DNA of 64,000 nucleotides from JBBDIX01 sp050486225 (GCA_050486225.1 JBJHCV010000002.1:1-64000), one strand, 5' to 3'; positions 25,714-34,224 are shown, counted from the first letter of the stretch. Made by a program: numbers and translations. The notes: generated by a model from the letters alone, not told the origin.

Positions 25714-27246
25714 ATGTCAGACACCTCACTCGTGACCGACGTCGTCATCGTCGGCGCCGGCGCGGCTGGGCTGTACACCGCCCTGTGCCTGCCCGAACAC
25801 CTCTCTGTCTGCATCGTCGACAAGGCCGCCGGAGCCGACGGAGGCTCGTCCCCGTGGGCGCAGGGTGGTCTGGCTGCGGCGGTCGGCGACGACGACAGCA
25901 CCGAACTCCACACCCATGACACGCTGGCGACCGGCGACGGGCTCACCGACCCGGTCGCGGCGCGGGTGCTCGCTGCCGAGACACCCGGCCACGTGTCACG
26001 GCTCGTAACCCTCGGTGGTGAGTTCGACCGTGAACCCGGCGGAGCGCTGTCGCTGGCACGCGAGGGCGGACAGAGCGTCGCCCGGTCGGTACGACGCGCG
26101 GACGCGACGGGCGCCGAACTCGTCCGCGTCCTGCGGGCCGGGATCGTCGAACGGGTCCGTCGCCTCGTCGGGACCGCGACGGCACTTCGCCGGGCGCCGG
26201 GCGGCCGGATCGTCGGGGTCGACGTCGCCACCGACGAGGGACGGGTCACGGTGCTCGGCGGCGCCGTCGTCCTCGCCACGGGAGGGTGTGGCGGCCTGTG
26301 GGCAGCCACGACCAATCCGGTCTCTGCGACCGGAGACGGGCTGTCCCTCGCGTTCACCGCCGGGGCCGTCGTTCGCGACGTCGAGTTCATGCAGTTCCAC
26401 CCGACCGCCCTCGCGACACCGGGTGACCGTCGGTTCCTCCTGACCGAGGCGCTGCGCGGAGCCGGCGCGACGCTGCACGACGACGGCGGTCGACGATTCC
26501 TGCTCGACGTCCATCCGGACGCCGAGCTCGCCCCGCGGCATGTCGTCGCCCACGCCATCCTGGAGCACGCCGGCGGCGTGGCCTGGCTCGACGCCACCTC
26601 GCTCGGTGCGGACCTCCTCGCCGAGGAGTTCCCGACGGTGCTCGAGGGTGTCGCAGCACATGGACACGACCTCGCGACCCAACGCGTCCCCGTGTCCCCC
26701 GCCGCCCACTACCACACCGGCGGTGTGCGCACGGATCTCCACGGCCGCACCTCACTGGAGGGCCTGTACGCGTGCGGCGAGGTGGCGTCCACCGGGGTGC
26801 ACGGCGCCAATCGGATGGCGGGCAACTCGCTGGCCGAGGCGTTGGTCTTCGGGGCGCGGGTAGCGGACGCGATCGTGACCGAGTCCACACGGCCACCCTC
26901 CGACGACTCCGAACCGGTCCACGTCGGGGATCTCCCCGAACCCACCGCGTCGGACATCGACTCCGGCGACGTGCTCGGCGAGCTGCGCCGTGCGATGCTC
27001 GACGGTGCCGGGCCCGTGCGCTCGGCCGAGGGACTCGCCCGGGTGGCGAGCCAGATCGACACCTGGCTCGCCACGACCCCTGCCGGGAACGTCGCCCTGC
27101 GACATGCCCTCACGGCTGCCCGGCTCATCGTTCGCGGTGCGACGCTTCGGACCGAGTCACGGGGTGGGCACCAGCGTTCCGACCACCCCTCACGTGATCC
27201 CGCGTGGAGCGGGGTGCATCTCGAACAGGCGCGTGTCGAGCCCTGA
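25714..27246 (+). CDS. nadB: L-aspartate oxidase
   Basis: Oxidises L-aspartate to iminoaspartate, the first step of de novo NAD synthesis. The 510-aa flavoprotein begins with the FAD-binding motif VVIVGAGAAGLYTALCL, then SSPWAQGGLAAAVGDDD, a motif of the succinate dehydrogenase/aspartate oxidase family. Further features are MQFHPTAL, the active-site Arg/His region (FLLTEALRGAGATL, AAHYHTGGV) and YACGEVASTGVHGANRMAGN. nadA and nadC, usual partners, are not adjacent here; the gene instead follows panB and the small unknown gene. It ends 23 nt from the convergent ferritin-like gene. Confidence 0.95.
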   Translation: MSDTSLVTDVVIVGAGAAGLYTALCLPEHLSVCIVDKAAGADGGSSPWAQGGLAAAVGDDDSTELHTHDTLATGDGLTDPVAARVLAAETPGHVSRLVTLGGEFDREPGGALSLAREGGQSVARSVRRADATGAELVRVLRAGIVERVRRLVGTATALRRAPGGRIVGVDVATDEGRVTVLGGAVVLATGGCGGLWAATTNPVSATGDGLSLAFTAGAVVRDVEFMQFHPTALATPGDRRFLLTEALRGAGATLHDDGGRRFLLDVHPDAELAPRHVVAHAILEHAGGVAWLDATSLGADLLAEEFPTVLEGVAAHGHDLATQRVPVSPAAHYHTGGVRTDLHGRTSLEGLYACGEVASTGVHGANRMAGNSLAEALVFGARVADAIVTESTRPPSDDSEPVHVGDLPEPTASDIDSGDVLGELRRAMLDGAGPVRSAEGLARVASQIDTWLATTPAGNVALRHALTAARLIVRGATLRTESRGGHQRSDHPSRDPAWSGVHLEQARVEP

Positions 27247-27269
27247 CGGCAGTCCCCGTCGTGGCCCCC

Positions 27270-27959
27270 TCAACCTGCGTCGTCCAGGCCCTCCAGCCCG
27301 AGTTCGACCACTCGCCGACGGTGACCCTCGAGCACGGTCATCGCGAGCTGCTTGACGGACCGCTCGCCCTCCCGCTGATCGCGATCCCCGGACAGCAGGA
27401 TGTGGAGCGCATCGGTGTCGGACATCACGGCCTGGAATCCCGTGAGGGCACGGCCGAGCAGGTCTGCCGCGATGTGCCGCGCTCGGTCCCTCAGGTTCTC
27501 CGAGACGAGCTGGGCCGCACAGCGATCGAGGGCCTCCTGCTGGAGCGCTGCCCGGTCGAGCGCGTCGACGACCACCTCGGCGGTCCTGTCGTCGAGCACA
27601 GGGGCGATGGCCCGGGCGAAGTCCGACGCGATCGGCAGGCCCAGCGCGAAGAACGCACAGGCGCCGAACCAGTCGTCGAGGGGCGCGCGGTCGAAGTACT
27701 CGTCGAAGCGCTCACGCTGGCGATCCATCACTGCCGCGGCCAGTTCCGTGTGCACATCGAGGTGTTCCCGCAGGAGGCGATGCCGGTCGTACTCGCCGAC
27801 AGCGAGCTGTGCGACGCGTTCGGCCAACAGGATCGTGGGAGCGACAGCGACCGTTCGCGCGGTCGCCTCGAAGGACCGAAGCTGTCCGTAGGTCAGTGCG
27901 CCGAGCAGTTCGACGGTCGCCAGTCTCGGCGCGTCGGCATCGCTCGGCGCGCTGGTCAC
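27270..27959 (-). CDS. Ferritin-like fold protein (MiaE-like tRNA hydroxylase type)
   Basis: A 229-aa, mostly helical protein. The GTG at 27959 overlaps the IclR stop (GTGA); the long upstream in-frame reading is antisense-like low complexity and rejected. Helices carry paired acidic and His residues spaced as in ferritin-like di-iron proteins: VGEYDRHRLLREHLD, then RERFDEYFDRAPLDDWF. It resembles the actinobacterial group annotated as ferritin-like fold-containing protein, related to tRNA hydroxylase MiaE. Whether it binds two irons or modifies tRNA is not shown. Coupling to an IclR-type regulator is the main contextual clue. Confidence 0.65.
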   Translation of the reverse strand: MTSAPSDADAPRLATVELLGALTYGQLRSFEATARTVAVAPTILLAERVAQLAVGEYDRHRLLREHLDVHTELAAAVMDRQRERFDEYFDRAPLDDWFGACAFFALGLPIASDFARAIAPVLDDRTAEVVVDALDRAALQQEALDRCAAQLVSENLRDRARHIAADLLGRALTGFQAVMSDTDALHILLSGDRDQREGERSVKQLAMTVLEGHRRRVVELGLEGLDDAG

Positions 27960-28684
27960 GCCATACGCCGAGGACGCCAGCCCAGCCGTTCGCTGATCTC
28001 GCGCGCCGAGCGCAGCACACGCAGGGCGATGGCCTCGGGTTCGGGCAGTCGTGACGTCGGTGCGACGATGCCCACCGCGGCCACCGCCATCCCCGTGTGG
28101 TCGAACACCGGCGCGGCCACGCCCGACGCGCCCGACTCCAGTTCGTCGCGCGTGTACGCCACGCCTCGCTGCCGCACGGGCTGCAGGTCGGGGTTGTTCG
28201 CTCCTTCGGGCAGGAACGCCAGGAGCGCCTTTCCGTGCGCGGCGACCCCGAGCGGGTGGCGGAACCCCATGCGGTAGTTGACCTGCACGAACCGGCCGTC
28301 GGGTTCGATGACCTCCACGACCACCATGTCGTCGCGGTCCCGGACGGCGAGGCACGCGGTCTCGTTGGTCTCCTCGGACAGCGAACGCAGTGCTGGGCCT
28401 GCCAACCGACGGACCTCAAGTCCCTGCGCGGCACGCACCCCGAGTTCGAGCATCGAGAGTCCGAGCCGATACCTCCGTGAGTCCGGGTCGCGGATCACGA
28501 ACCCTTCGGAGGTCAGGGTCTCGAGCAGCCGGTAGAGCACCGCCCGGTCGAGGTTCGTCGCCTCTGCGAGGCTCGACACCGTCGCACCGTCGGACTCACG
28601 CCCCAGCGCGGTGAGCAGGGACAGCCCCCTGGCGAGCGTGCGCGAACCACTCGAACGTCGATCCGGTGCCACGCCCTCGTCCAC
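27956..28684 (-). CDS. IclR-family transcriptional regulator
   Basis: A 242-aa DNA-binding regulator. The GTG at 28684 has AGGAGG 4 nt upstream. The N-terminal winged helix-turn-helix (SRTLARGLSLLTALG, then VSSLAEATNLDRAVLYRLL) is followed by the effector-binding IclR domain (about residues 85-235) with GRFVQVNYRMGFRHPLGVAAHGKALLAF. IclR proteins usually sense small organic acids and control nearby catabolic genes. Here the immediate downstream gene is the ferritin-like protein, overlapping by 4 nt. No operator could be identified with confidence. Confidence 0.9.
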   Translation of the reverse strand: MDEGVAPDRRSSGSRTLARGLSLLTALGRESDGATVSSLAEATNLDRAVLYRLLETLTSEGFVIRDPDSRRYRLGLSMLELGVRAAQGLEVRRLAGPALRSLSEETNETACLAVRDRDDMVVVEVIEPDGRFVQVNYRMGFRHPLGVAAHGKALLAFLPEGANNPDLQPVRQRGVAYTRDELESGASGVAAPVFDHTGMAVAAVGIVAPTSRLPEPEAIALRVLRSAREISERLGWRPRRMA

Positions 28685-28815
28685 GACCCCTCCTCTCGTG
28701 TCCCCCACCGCTGTCGCGATGCTGCCGCCGCCCACACGGCCCACGTGCTCTCGCGGCGAGGTGGTGCGTTCGCAGTCTGGTGTGCGATGCGCGCACGGTC
28801 AAGTGGCAACCGTGG

Positions 28816-29580
28816 TCAGACGGCCAGTCGGCCGAGCACCTCGTCGTGCAGGAGCCCGTTGGTGCTCAGGGCGGTCGGGCCGTCCGAACTCGGACGGCCG
28901 TCGAACGTGGTGAACCGCCCACCTGCCTCCTCGACGAGGATGCGCACCGCGGCGAGGTCCCATCGTTTCACGTCGGCGTCGAGCGCGATGTCGGTGCTTC
29001 CCGACGCGACGAGGCAGTGCTGCCAGAAGTCTCCGTACCCCCGTTGACGTGACGCGTCGGCGAACAGCCCTCGCACGGGCTCCCCCACGCCGGCGTCCTG
29101 CAGGTACCGCAGGTCACCCGTGGACACCTCGGCGTCGGCGAGTCGATCGACCACACTCACCGAGATGCGTCGATCGTCCTGCCACGCCCCGAGTCCACGT
29201 CCGGCGCGCCACCGTGAACCGAGCGCCGGTGCGGAGACCACACCAGCCTGTTCGACGCCGTCCACCTGCACGGCCACGAGGGTGGCGAAGACCGGGTTGC
29301 CGCGGACGAAGTTGCTCGTCCCGTCGATCGGATCGATGACCCAGGTCACGGTCTCGTCGTTCCCGACGGTTCCGTGCTCCTCTCCGAAGACCGCGTGATC
29401 CGGGTAGCGCTCACGGATCCGTGTCGCGAGCTCCGCCTCGACCTGCTCGTCGACATCGGTGACCCAGGTGCCGTCGGCCTTGGTGCGGACCCGGAGGCCT
29501 GCCCGGAACGCCCCAGCGGTGATGCCGTCGGCGACGTCGGCCAGCGCCTCGGCGAAGGCGAGCAGTTCCTCGGGGTTCAC
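28816..29580 (-). CDS. hisN: Inositol-monophosphatase-family phosphatase (histidinol-phosphatase-like)
   Basis: A 254-aa Mg2+-dependent phosphatase. The GTG start overlaps the preceding stop (GTGA). Metal-binding motifs of the IMPase fold are clear: GEEHG at residues 66-70, WVIDPIDGTSNF with Asp83 and Asp86, and the C-terminal VKRWDLAAVRILVEEAGG. The split between histidinol-phosphate, inositol-phosphate and fructose-bisphosphate specificity cannot be made from motifs; actinobacterial proteins of this size and context are commonly called HisN. No other histidine-biosynthesis genes are in the window, so the symbol is tentative. Confidence 0.82.
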   Translation of the reverse strand: MNPEELLAFAEALADVADGITAGAFRAGLRVRTKADGTWVTDVDEQVEAELATRIRERYPDHAVFGEEHGTVGNDETVTWVIDPIDGTSNFVRGNPVFATLVAVQVDGVEQAGVVSAPALGSRWRAGRGLGAWQDDRRISVSVVDRLADAEVSTGDLRYLQDAGVGEPVRGLFADASRQRGYGDFWQHCLVASGSTDIALDADVKRWDLAAVRILVEEAGGRFTTFDGRPSSDGPTALSTNGLLHDEVLGRLAV

Positions 29581-30044
29581 CAGTCGAAGGTCATGTCGTT
29601 GAAGCGCAGGATGATGTCGTTGGGCTGCACGGTCAGGGTCACGTCGTCGCGTGGGATCCAGAGCGGGATGCACGGCCCCTGGCCGGCGTGACCCATCAGA
29701 CAGATCAGGATCCGGCCCTCCTCGTCGAGGCCGATGATCTGCCGGGCGTACGACAGCAGCTCGTGGAACTCGGCGGACCCGGCCCGTCGCTTCTGGTAGC
29801 CCATGGCCCACCGCGACTCGGACCGCCCGTAGTTGGCGATCACCTGTCCCGGCGAGAGCCTGGTGATGCCGTTGAGGGAACGGACGCTTCGCAGTGCCTT
29901 GTCCGCCTTGGTGGCCTTGCCCACGCGAACCGCGGCATCCGGTTGCGCGAGACGCCCGGGAAGGTCCTCGAGTTCGAAGTTCCCGGCCGCCTGCGCCGCC
30001 TTCTGGCGCTCGACGGGGATCTGCACCTCGATCTTGGCTGCCAC
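29577..30044 (-). CDS. Conserved-looking hypothetical protein (155 aa)
   Basis: I do not recognise this 155-aa protein. GTG at 30044 follows an AGGA site. The N-terminal third is rich in Ala, Lys and Arg; the C-terminal two thirds have predicted strands and hydrophobic stretches (GRILICLMGHAGQGPCIPLW, then VTLTVQPNDIILRFNDM). Codon usage is normal for the window. It sits between tRNA-Glu and the phosphatase gene, overlapping the latter by 4 nt, so the two are likely translated from one message. No signal peptide or transmembrane helix is obvious. Confidence 0.7.
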   Translation of the reverse strand: MAAKIEVQIPVERQKAAQAAGNFELEDLPGRLAQPDAAVRVGKATKADKALRSVRSLNGITRLSPGQVIANYGRSESRWAMGYQKRRAGSAEFHELLSYARQIIGLDEEGRILICLMGHAGQGPCIPLWIPRDDVTLTVQPNDIILRFNDMTFDW

Positions 30045-30091
30045 ACGTCTTCCTGGCGCTCGACGACCTCGGAGGGTATCGGGGTGTTCGG

Positions 30092-30164
30092 TACCCCCGA
30101 CCGGATTCGAACCGGCGTCACCACCTTGAAAGGGTGGGATCCTGGGCCGCTGGACGACGGGGGC
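30092..30164 (-). tRNA. tRNA-Glu (anticodon UUC)
   Basis: A 73-nt gene on the minus strand. The acceptor arm starts GCCCCCG and pairs with CGGGGGT (one G-U at the end). The anticodon stem CCACC/GGTGG encloses the loop CTTTCAA with anticodon TTC, and the T-arm carries GGTTCGAATCC. The CCA end is not encoded (CCG follows). Its 5' end is 3 nt after the lnt stop codon. Confidence 0.93.
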
Positions 30165-30167
30165 TGG

Positions 30168-31766
30168 TCAGCGTCGCGAGAGGCTACCGCCTCGAGGCCG
30201 GCGGGTTCGACCATCCCACGCCAGCATTCCGCCCAGTGCGAGCACCCCGAGTCTGGTCGTCCAACCCACCACGTCGCCCACCACCAGGTAGGGGGTTCTT
30301 CCCTCGACGAGCGGCACGTCACGACGGATCGTGGCGCGGGTGAACACCTCCGTCTCGTCGTGGACACGACCCTCGGGGTCGACGAACGCCGAGGCTCCGG
30401 ACAGCGCCGCGTGCACCACCCACCGTCCGGTCTCCACGGCACGCAGGCGACTCTGTGCGAGGTGCTGCGCCGGCTCGGCCGTGTCACGGAAGGACGCGTC
30501 GTTGGTCAGGGTGAGCACGAGTTGCGCCGGTTCGTCGTCCGCGAGGACGTTGCCGCGCACGATGTCGGTGAAGAGGGTCTCGAAGCAGATGACGACCGCG
30601 ACCCGCGCACCGTGCGTCGTGTGCATCACCATCGGCGCGTCACCGGGGATGGCGTCGCGCGGCACCTGCTGCAGCGGCGGGAACCACCCGATGAGCGGTC
30701 GCAGCGGCACGTACTCCCCGAACGGGACGAGCCGTCGCTTCACGTAGCGCTCGACCTCGTCGAGTCCGCCGACGTACCGAGACGCCGCGACGTATCGGTT
30801 GGCGCGAGGATCGGGACCGTCGAGGGTCGTGCCCGCGATCAGTTCGCCCGCTGCGGCCGCGACCTCGTCCACGAGTGGCCCCAGTGGCGCCCCGGCGGTC
30901 GACGACGGGTCGCGGTCGACGGAACTCTCCGGCCACACCACGAGGTCGGGCGCGGGGCCGTCGCCGATCGCCGCGAGCGTGTCGTCACGCAGGTTCGTCG
31001 TGACCGTGCGCGTCAGGTCGCCGACCGACTCCTCCCAGAACCGCACGTCGTGGCCCTGGGCAACCAGGACGTCGATCGATCCGGTCGGTTCCGGAGGGTC
31101 CGACACCAGCAGCGCCGCCGCGAGCAGGGCACCCACGAGCATCGCGATGGGCCGGTGGGGCAGCCCGTGTTGCGCCACGGCCCCCCGGATCGCGATCAGT
31201 TCACGCACCACGACCAGTGCGGCCAGCGACGAGAGGACCGTGAGCAGGGTGATGCCCCGGGCACCGAGCACACGTGCCACGGGCAGCATCCACGAGTCGA
31301 CATGGGCGTAGGCGATCGCACCCCACTCGAAACCGTTGAAGGGAACGATGCCCCGCCACGCGTCGATGCCGGTGAACAGCACGGCACCGAGGATGGGCAC
31401 GAGGCGGTGCTCGCGGACGTGCCACAGCAGCAGCGCCAGAAGCGCGAGCCATGCCACCTGGACGCCCACCAGCAGACCCCAACCGATCCATCCCGCCGGG
31501 GCGGCGATCCATCCGATCAGTGGTCCGAAGCACGAGGCACCGGCGAGTGCTCCGAGCCCGGCGATCGTTCGCGGCCGGGCGTCGTCACCGGCGGCCCACA
31601 CGGACGCCAGCAGCAGCGGTGCGTGCAGGAAGGTCGTCCACCACAGGCCCACGGGTGGGTGCGCGAGCAGGAGCGCGACTCCGGAGGCCACCGCGAGCAG
31701 AGGCGCCCCTGCCCGGGCGACCGGCCAGCCGCTCGACGGGACGGCGGCTGGTGAGCCGAGGGTCAC
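30168..31766 (-). CDS. lnt: Apolipoprotein N-acyltransferase
   Basis: N-acylates the N-terminal Cys of lipoproteins on the outer face of the cytoplasmic membrane. The 532-aa protein starts with six or more hydrophobic segments (for example LLAVASGVALLLAHPPVGLWW) and continues into a nitrilase domain. The catalytic triad is recognisable: Glu near 277 in LVVWPESSVDRD, Lys in YVKRRLVPFGEYVPLR, and Cys near 392 in VVICFETLF. The length is normal. The GTG start overlaps the stop of the DUF4193 gene (GTGA). The stop is immediately followed by tRNA-Glu. Confidence 0.93.
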   Translation of the reverse strand: MTLGSPAAVPSSGWPVARAGAPLLAVASGVALLLAHPPVGLWWTTFLHAPLLLASVWAAGDDARPRTIAGLGALAGASCFGPLIGWIAAPAGWIGWGLLVGVQVAWLALLALLLWHVREHRLVPILGAVLFTGIDAWRGIVPFNGFEWGAIAYAHVDSWMLPVARVLGARGITLLTVLSSLAALVVVRELIAIRGAVAQHGLPHRPIAMLVGALLAAALLVSDPPEPTGSIDVLVAQGHDVRFWEESVGDLTRTVTTNLRDDTLAAIGDGPAPDLVVWPESSVDRDPSSTAGAPLGPLVDEVAAAAGELIAGTTLDGPDPRANRYVAASRYVGGLDEVERYVKRRLVPFGEYVPLRPLIGWFPPLQQVPRDAIPGDAPMVMHTTHGARVAVVICFETLFTDIVRGNVLADDEPAQLVLTLTNDASFRDTAEPAQHLAQSRLRAVETGRWVVHAALSGASAFVDPEGRVHDETEVFTRATIRRDVPLVEGRTPYLVVGDVVGWTTRLGVLALGGMLAWDGRTRRPRGGSLSRR

Positions 31767-32185
31767 GCGCAGTCGCGACAGAGCATGGCCTTCTCGTCGG
31801 CGAGCTGGGTGTCACGCCTTGCCAGGTGGCACCGTCGGCACACGAACTCCCCGTCGCGGATGCCTTCGAGGGCATCGGAGAGGTCCTCACCGTCGCCGTC
31901 GGCGCCGACCACGGGTTCGTCGTCGAATACCCCGGTGACCGCCGACGCCACCGGGTCGTCGCTCTCCTCGTCCTCGACCTCCTCGGCGGCTGCGGCCGTG
32001 TCGAGGTCGACCTCCACGATCTCGTCGTCCTCGACGACCACCTCGAGGTCGCCGTCGAGGTCGCCGTCGAGGTCCTCCTCGTCCAGGTCGTCGTCGAGGT
32101 CCTCGTCGAGGACCTCCTCGCCGTCGTCAGCGAACGTGTCGTCCTCCTCGAAGGCGTCATCGACGTCATCTGGACGCTCTGCCAT
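31763..32185 (-). CDS. DUF4193 family acidic zinc-ribbon protein
   Basis: A 140-aa protein. The ATG at 32185 is preceded by GGAGGA. The first roughly 95 residues are extremely acidic, with long Asp/Glu runs. The C-terminus holds a zinc-ribbon-like motif: CRRCHLARRDTQLADEKAML followed by CRDCA at the very end. This Cys-pair arrangement, with QLA and CRDCA, matches the actinobacterial DUF4193 family, whose function is unknown. Its gene overlaps lnt by 4 nt. The acidic tail and zinc ribbon suggest an RNA-polymerase or nucleic-acid-associated role, but this is a guess. Confidence 0.78.
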   Translation of the reverse strand: MAERPDDVDDAFEEDDTFADDGEEVLDEDLDDDLDEEDLDGDLDGDLEVVVEDDEIVEVDLDTAAAAEEVEDEESDDPVASAVTGVFDDEPVVGADGDGEDLSDALEGIRDGEFVCRRCHLARRDTQLADEKAMLCRDCA

Positions 32186-32279
32186 GTCGTTCCTCCGGGA
32201 GGTCTCGGTGTTCGAGCGCGCTTCGTACCAGAGCAGTGCGGTGGGTGGCAACGTCGGCGGACGCTCGATGATGCAGGTA

Positions 32280-32303
32280 GGCCCCGGCAACCACGCCGGG
32301 GCC
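32280..32303 (-). terminator. Hairpin upstream of the DUF4193-lnt unit
   Basis: A perfect 9-bp stem GGCCCCGGC/GCCGGGGCC with a 6-nt loop. It lies about 70 nt past the stop of the possible small gene and about 95 nt before the DUF4193 start, fitting a terminator for the amidohydrolase transcript. Confidence 0.6.
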
Positions 32304-32374
32304 TCCTGTCGAACGACGAAGCGTCGACCGTTGGGACCGCACGCCGTCCGGTGCGGCCCGGCGACGTGCGTTGT

Positions 32375-32560
32375 CTACTTGGTCGGCTCCGCCACGACGT
32401 ACCCGGTCGGGAGGAAAGGGACCGATGGCACCTCCGCAGGATCCGAGGTGCCCACGATCCTCCGCACTCCGTGCACCGACGGGAACGTCGCCGTGAAGTG
32501 GTGGCGAACCAACCAGCCGCCACGGGACACGTCAAGGGTTCCGCGGTGTCCTGCCCCCAC
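32375..32560 (-). CDS. Possible small protein (about 51-61 aa)
   Basis: A short frame starting 8 nt after the amidohydrolase stop. Third-position GC is high and similar to real genes nearby. The predicted C-terminal half, HFTATFPSVHGVRRIVGTS then PSVPFLPTGYVVAEPTK, looks protein-like rather than random. An inner GTG gives 51 aa. There is no strong ribosome site and I recognise no family, so the call is tentative. Confidence 0.35.
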   Translation of the reverse strand: MGAGHRGTLDVSRGGWLVRHHFTATFPSVHGVRRIVGTSDPAEVPSVPFLPTGYVVAEPTK

Positions 32561-32568
32561 GCCTGCGC

Positions 32569-34224
32569 TCAGCGCGCGCGCCCGGGGGCTTCGGGCAGCG
32601 GGGCGTCTCCGTACGCGAGTCGACCCTGCACCACCGTGAGGACACAGCGGGAACCTCGGGGATCGTCGGCCCGGTACGGGTCGCCCTCGAACACCGCGAG
32701 GTCTGCGCGCATGCCGGCGCGAACCACGCCGACGTAGCGTTCCTGACGGGCGGCGTGGCGCCCACCGAGCGTCGACATGGACACCGCTTCCAGTCGGCCC
32801 ACGGCGTGCTGTTCGTGCACCCGATGCTGTGCCGCATGGATCGCGCCCCAGGGATCCAACGGCGTCACGTTCGCGTCCGACCCGAACGCGATCCCGACCC
32901 CGCGGTCCGCGAGCGCACGGAACGGGTTGGTCATGGATGCCCGTTCAGGCCCCAGACGTGTCTCGTACAGGCCACCCGGTCCCGACCACCGCGCCTCGAA
33001 CGCTGGCTGCCCGGACACGACGAGGCCGATCTCGGCGATGTCGTCCATACGGTGAGGTGGCAGCAGTTCGGCATGTTCGATGCGGTGTCTGCCACGCCGG
33101 ACGACGTCGCCGGAGCCGGGTGTGTCGAGCCGTGAGATCACGGTGCGCCAGCACCGGATGATCTGGTCGATGGCCGCGTCGCCGATCGCGTGGACCGCGG
33201 TCTGCAGGCCCGCGTGCACGCACTGGGACAGCCACTCGACGAGCGTGTCGTCGTCGTGTTCGAGATGGCCGCTCGTGTGCGGACGATCGGCGTACGGCTC
33301 GTTCAGCGCCGCGGTGTGCGATCCCAGCGACCCGTCGAGCAGCACGTCCCCGCCCGCGCACCGCAGCTCGCGGCTGAGCGGGACCTCGGTGTCGAGGTCT
33401 CCCCAGTAGGGAATGACCTCGATCGGCCAGTCTCCGTGCACCCAGGCGTCGAAGTCCGCCAGCCCCATCAGGTCGGGTCCTCCCATCTCGTGGACCGAAC
33501 CGATGCCGAGCGACGCAGCGTGTCTGACGGCTGCCCACCGTGCGGCATCGAGCTCCTCGGCGCTCATCGCACCGACGCTCCACCGCCGCACCACGTGGTT
33601 GGCCTCACGCCGCAGCATGCCGGTCGGCTCCCCGTGGGCGTCCCGCTCGACACCCTCGCAACGGGCGAGGGGGGCCGACGCGAGCGTCTGGCGGTCCACC
33701 AGACAGCCGTGCGTGTCCACACGCGACAGGTAGACCCCACGGCCGTTCGCGACCCGGGCGAGCTCGTCGGGTCCCGGTACGTCGCCAGTGAACCCGTGGA
33801 GGTCCAGCCCGTGCCCCCACACCACGCGACCGGTGTGGTGTTCGGCGTACGCACCGACGACGTGCAGGAGGTCACTGGCGCTGCGCACGTCGGACAGGTC
33901 GAGGCCAGTACGCACCAGTCCGGTCGGAGTCAGGTGCACGTGGGCGTCGACGAACGCCGGTCCCACGACACATCCAGTGAGGTCGACCTCGGCATGGTGC
34001 GGCGGAGCCTGGGTCGCGTCGTCGCCGACCCACACCACGCGGGATCCACGGATCAGCAGGGCCGTGGCGACCTTGCGCGCGTGGCCCAGTGTCACGATTC
34101 GATCGGCCACGACCAGCGTGCCTCGCGGGCGATGCCCCAGCCCGACGTGCTCCGGTTGTGCAGTCGCCTGGTTCACGGTGCGGTCACGTTCCCGTCGGCT
34201 CCCACTGGGGTCGTAGACCTTCAT
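32569..34224 (-). CDS. Amidohydrolase family protein (YtcJ-like)
   Basis: A 551-aa metal-dependent hydrolase of the amidohydrolase superfamily, family 3 type. Motifs: an N-terminal composite beta domain (LVVADRIVTLGHARKVATAL), the metal-binding HxH in GPAFVDAHVHLTPTG, VHAIGDAAID, RHRIEHAELL, and IAFGSDANVTPLDPW with the conserved Asp. The C-terminus returns to the beta domain (ADLAVFEGDP). YtcJ-like enzymes act on unknown amides or imides. The ATG at 34224 adds about 30 residues before the domain, and a start a little downstream is possible. Confidence 0.85.
   Translation of the reverse strand: MKVYDPSGSRRERDRTVNQATAQPEHVGLGHRPRGTLVVADRIVTLGHARKVATALLIRGSRVVWVGDDATQAPPHHAEVDLTGCVVGPAFVDAHVHLTPTGLVRTGLDLSDVRSASDLLHVVGAYAEHHTGRVVWGHGLDLHGFTGDVPGPDELARVANGRGVYLSRVDTHGCLVDRQTLASAPLARCEGVERDAHGEPTGMLRREANHVVRRWSVGAMSAEELDAARWAAVRHAASLGIGSVHEMGGPDLMGLADFDAWVHGDWPIEVIPYWGDLDTEVPLSRELRCAGGDVLLDGSLGSHTAALNEPYADRPHTSGHLEHDDDTLVEWLSQCVHAGLQTAVHAIGDAAIDQIIRCWRTVISRLDTPGSGDVVRRGRHRIEHAELLPPHRMDDIAEIGLVVSGQPAFEARWSGPGGLYETRLGPERASMTNPFRALADRGVGIAFGSDANVTPLDPWGAIHAAQHRVHEQHAVGRLEAVSMSTLGGRHAARQERYVGVVRAGMRADLAVFEGDPYRADDPRGSRCVLTVVQGRLAYGDAPLPEAPGRAR

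Larger units (their letters stand above)
32186..32568. other. Intergenic stretch between DUF4193 and amidohydrolase genes
   Basis: About 380 nt. It contains a 9-bp-stem hairpin (32280-32303) and a possible small gene on the minus strand (32375-32560). Nothing else stands out. Confidence 0.6.

Noticed and set aside
28876..28905. An inverted repeat (GGCCGTCCG and its complement) near the start of the region behind IclR
   Set aside because: It lies inside the coding region of the phosphatase and is explained by codons for a Gly/Arg/Pro/Ser stretch; no regulatory context.
30092..30164. tRNA-Glu 3' end as an integration (att) site
   Set aside because: No integrase, duplicated tRNA tail or foreign-looking genes occur on either side.
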